Shown here one piece after another: positions 5,945-8,037 of a DNA stretch of 8,037 nucleotides. Made by a program: the position numbers and the translations under genes. The notes below the pieces were generated by a model, which was not told the DNA's origin, did no database searches, and worked only from the letters and a program-made list of their open reading frames with translations. How positions within the stretch are numbered: position 1 is the stretch's first letter; the number at the start of each line of letters is the position of its first letter. Source of the DNA: Clostridia bacterium (GTDB lineage: Bacteria; Bacillota; Clostridia; Oscillospirales; CAG-272); contig JAFQUL010000021.1 of assembly GCA_017408535.1 (NCBI GenBank), positions 1 through 8,037 of the forward strand, read 5' to 3'.

Positions 5945-6022
5945 GGTGGGTATAGCTCAGTTGGTTAGAGCGCCAGGTTGTGGCCCTGGAGGCCGACGGT
6001 TCGAATCCGTTTACTCACCCCA
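5945..6022 (+). tRNA. tRNA-His (anticodon GTG)
   Basis: The acceptor stem GTGGGTA (5946-5952) pairs with TACTCAC (one G-T wobble). The anticodon loop TTGTGGC gives GTG. The extra G at 5945 can pair with discriminator C6019, the G-1:C73 identity pair of tRNA-His, so the mature 5' end is placed at 5945. CCA is encoded at 6020-6022. It lies three bases after tRNA-Arg. Confidence 0.95.
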
Positions 6023-6074
6023 AAAAGAAACGACAATTTTCGAAAGAAGATTGTCGTTTCTTTTTGTTTTTTTT
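6022..6074 (+). terminator. Rho-independent terminator of the tRNA operon
   Basis: A stem of about 20 bp (6022-6041 with 6046-6065) with one G-T pair is capped by a GAAA tetraloop closed by C-G, and the T-rich tract runs to 6074. The last A of the tRNA-His CCA is also the first base of the stem, so tRNA 3' end and terminator share a base. Confidence 0.92.
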
Positions 6075-6172
6075 ACTTTTCTCCCTTCGTTCTTCTCTCT
6101 TCTCTAAAATTGTAGTTTCCGGAGAAAAGATAAGAGAGAAAATCGTGAAAACACCTCAAAAACATAAAAATA
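6075..6172. other. Non-coding spacer between the tRNA operon and the lipoprotein promoter
   Basis: No gene is seen. The stretch is pyrimidine-rich then purine-rich. It contains a 9-bp inverted repeat, TTCTCTCTT (6093-6101) with AAGAGAGAA (6132-6140), which could form an imperfect hairpin. The A-rich run just before 6173 could act as an UP element for the promoter that follows. Confidence 0.4.
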
Positions 6173-6201
6173 TTGACAATAAAACATCGGTCGTATATAA
6201 T
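6173..6201 (+). promoter_or_regulatory. Consensus sigma-A promoter of the pectate lyase-like lipoprotein gene
   Basis: TTGACA (6173-6178), a 17-base spacer and TATAAT (6196-6201) are a full match to the sigma-A consensus, with an A-rich stretch upstream. The leader that follows (about 6208-6274) is very AT-rich and contains a dyad TCGTTA (6240-6245)/TAACGA (6253-6258) that could be a regulator site, though none is identified. Confidence 0.85.
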
Positions 6202-6274
6202 GTATATAACTAATATATTGGTATACAAAGTATATCTAATCGTTAATACGTATAACGAAGGGACGGTTATTACA

Positions 6275-7954
6275 ATGATGAAAAAGACGCTTTTGATTTT
6301 TGCCTTGATGCTTACTATGCTCTGTGTTGTCTCCTGTGGGAAATCTGCCGGTGATGTCAAGGAGGAAGACGTTAATCCTGACATGATAACACTCGAATCC
6401 GCGCTTGGTCTTAACGAACAAATATATCTGAACCTTGCCAAGGGTGAATACGTTATTTCCTACAAAAAGGCAGATGCAGAAGAATATACCGTTCTTGACA
6501 AAGAGCTTATGCTGGAGAACGGGGAGATGCTTGACTGTTATATCCTCGGCCTTGCAAAAGGTCTTTATGACGTAAAGATAGAGCAGGGTGAGGGTGATAG
6601 CTATGCCCGTAAAATAATTTATGACATTGATGTAGAGAAACAGGACCGCTCAGGATATGCCCACTTCAAAAATGAAGAGGGAATCGGCGGATATAATGAT
6701 GACGGTACGGTAAAAGAGAATGCGAAGATACTCTATGTATCTAACGCAACAAAAAATACCGTAACCATGGATATAAACGGTACTACCTATACCGGCCTTA
6801 TTGAGATTCTTAAGGCTAATCAGCAAATGAATGAGCCTCTTATCATCCGTGTACTTGACAAAATTACAACTAACCAGTGGAAGACAGAAACTGAAGCTCC
6901 TCGTGCCGATGATTATTCAACCGTCGCAGAGGGTTATTTTGAGAATCTGTTTTCCGATAAGCAGGGAGAGAATCTTGCGGGTTTGCCGGTAACTATCTAT
7001 TCATCCAAGATGAAAAAAGTATATAATTACGTTACTACGGCGGACGGAATTGAACTGGTACAGGAAGTAGATGAAGAAACACCCCATAATCTCGGACAGG
7101 CAAACATAGTCCTTATCGAGAGTGCAAGCAATATAACAATTGAGGGTGTCGGCAGCAAGGCTGAGTTTTATCAGTTTGGCATAGGGTTTAATTATTCAGA
7201 TTCTATAGAAATAAAAAATATTACTTTCTCATCTTATCCTATTGACGGAATAGAGTTTTACGCTTTCGGTAAAGTTGATCAACACGGCAGATACTGGATA
7301 CATCATAATACCTTCAAGGCCGGAAAAAATCTTTGGGATGAAGATAGTGATTACGATGAGGCCATTGATATGGCAGACGTAAGAAATGTTACCATAGCTT
7401 ACAATAAGTTTTACAAAATAGATAAAACTATGCTACTTGGCGGTTGGGAGTATGATGCATGTATGAATATGACCTTCCACCACAACTTCTATATGTTGTG
7501 CGGACAGAGATTGCCCCTCAGCCGAAATTCCAATATTCATAATTATAATAACCTCTATGCAGACTGTACCAGAGGACTCAGTCCCAGAACATCCACATAC
7601 GTGTTCGGGGAAGCAAATTATTTTGACGGTGTAAGCGAGGCATACTATATTTCGGGTACCGAGACCTGGGGTGTAATAAAGTCATTTGGCGAGATCTACC
7701 GTGGTTCCGGTACTGCCGATGCACTTATCAAGGTGACTGAGCGTGATGCTATAGTTGAAAACACCTGTATGCCGGATGAGAAGACCGACTATTCAAAATT
7801 CGATACAGATCCCGAGCTGTTTTACTATGATGCTGAGAATAAGCGCTCAGACGTAGAAATACTTCATGAGGCGAAAGACGTACTCGACTTTGTTCCGAAA
7901 TACGCAGGTGCGGGAATTCTTGAGAGAATGGATTTCCAGACCGACGCTGAATAA
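6275..7954 (+). CDS. Lipoprotein with pectate lyase family 1-like beta-helix
   Basis: A 559-residue exported lipoprotein. Residues 1-20 form a signal peptide with lipobox VVSC and acylated Cys21. An fn3-like domain (about 35-120) leads into a SGYAHF segment (126-131) common in clostridial pectate lyases, then the PL1-type right-handed beta-helix (about 140-480). Visible PL1 signatures are SNITIEGVG (285-293), D324, a D-E-A-I-D calcium-site segment (D361, D365), DKTMLLGG (383-390), FHHN (401-404) and RLPLSR (412-417). In that last motif R412 and R417 align with the two arginines of the family RxPxxR motif, so a calcium-dependent cleavage of polygalacturonate at the cell surface is inferred. 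WIHH (341-344) replaces the usual WIDH. The ATG at 6275 is chosen because it starts the signal peptide; its ribosome site (AAGGG near 6258) is rather distant. Confidence 0.8.
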   Translation: MMKKTLLIFALMLTMLCVVSCGKSAGDVKEEDVNPDMITLESALGLNEQIYLNLAKGEYVISYKKADAEEYTVLDKELMLENGEMLDCYILGLAKGLYDVKIEQGEGDSYARKIIYDIDVEKQDRSGYAHFKNEEGIGGYNDDGTVKENAKILYVSNATKNTVTMDINGTTYTGLIEILKANQQMNEPLIIRVLDKITTNQWKTETEAPRADDYSTVAEGYFENLFSDKQGENLAGLPVTIYSSKMKKVYNYVTTADGIELVQEVDEETPHNLGQANIVLIESASNITIEGVGSKAEFYQFGIGFNYSDSIEIKNITFSSYPIDGIEFYAFGKVDQHGRYWIHHNTFKAGKNLWDEDSDYDEAIDMADVRNVTIAYNKFYKIDKTMLLGGWEYDACMNMTFHHNFYMLCGQRLPLSRNSNIHNYNNLYADCTRGLSPRTSTYVFGEANYFDGVSEAYYISGTETWGVIKSFGEIYRGSGTADALIKVTERDAIVENTCMPDEKTDYSKFDTDPELFYYDAENKRSDVEILHEAKDVLDFVPKYAGAGILERMDFQTDAE

Positions 7955-7984
7955 TAATTAAACACAAGAAAGGATGTAGTTATT

Positions 7985-8037
7985 ATGAAAAAAATCTTTT
8001 TGTCCCTTATTATGCTTTCTGTGGTTTTGTGCCTTGC
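7985..8037 (+). CDS. Exported protein or lipoprotein (N-terminal fragment)
   Basis: Only 17 complete codons are visible before the right edge. MKKIFLSLIMLSVVLCL is a typical Firmicutes signal peptide start: basic N-region, then a hydrophobic core. It probably leads into a lipobox, but the cysteine lies beyond the window. AAGGA (7970-7974) is ten bases upstream of the ATG. The gap to the previous stop is 30 bases with no terminator, so it is likely cotranscribed with the pectate lyase-like gene and may act in the same polysaccharide pathway. The mature protein is unknown. Confidence 0.65.
   Translation, partial: MKKIFLSLIMLSVVLCL

Noticed and set aside
5980..6213. 77-residue plus-strand ORF
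   Set aside because: It runs through tRNA-His, its terminator and the next promoter, and its low-complexity protein has no plausible ribosome site.

Overview
The window looks like chromosome from an anaerobic Firmicute of class Clostridia, probably a gut or rumen Oscillospiraceae/Ruminococcaceae-type organism. This rests on moderate-to-low GC, strong GGAGG ribosome sites, sigma-A promoters with an extended -10, tRNA genes that encode CCA, a NatAB-type ABC exporter and a lipoprotein-type pectate lyase. The genus call is inference only.

Layout. At the left edge, on the minus strand, are the first 22 codons of an MGMT/alkyltransferase-like DNA-binding protein behind a long structured leader. 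A divergent promoter drives a monocistronic PHP-domain phosphoesterase (344-1132) that ends in a strong terminator. A second promoter (1188-1216) drives a tight operon: a YkuE-like metallophosphoesterase, a NatA-like ABC ATPase and a NatB-like permease. Only about 140 bases separate natB from a COG2509-type FAD-dependent oxidoreductase (4059-5654), and no convincing promoter or terminator lies between them. That gene ends in its own terminator. A tRNA operon follows (Gly-TCC, Arg-TCT, His-GTG) with a clear promoter and terminator. After a consensus promoter comes a family 1 pectate lyase-like lipoprotein (6275-7954), then the start of another exported protein at the right edge.

The most unusual content is a pair of matching leader elements. 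One lies on the minus strand directly upstream of the MGMT-like gene (about 64-218). The other lies on the plus strand directly upstream of the FAD oxidoreductase (about 3923-4061). They share a 33-base identical core, a 10-bp basal stem with completely different tips, and an invariant CCGCCG/CGGCGG hairpin abutting the Shine-Dalgarno. Their similarity stops exactly at the start codon of the downstream gene. Each also begins with a Shine-Dalgarno and GTG that open a short ORF (24 and 20 codons) in different reading frames, and in both the TAA stop falls in the terminal loop of the variable hairpin. This looks like a candidate cis-acting leader RNA, possibly governed by uORF translation, shared by two unrelated genes. 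The two copies are inverted and bracket the PHP/metallophosphoesterase/NatAB block.
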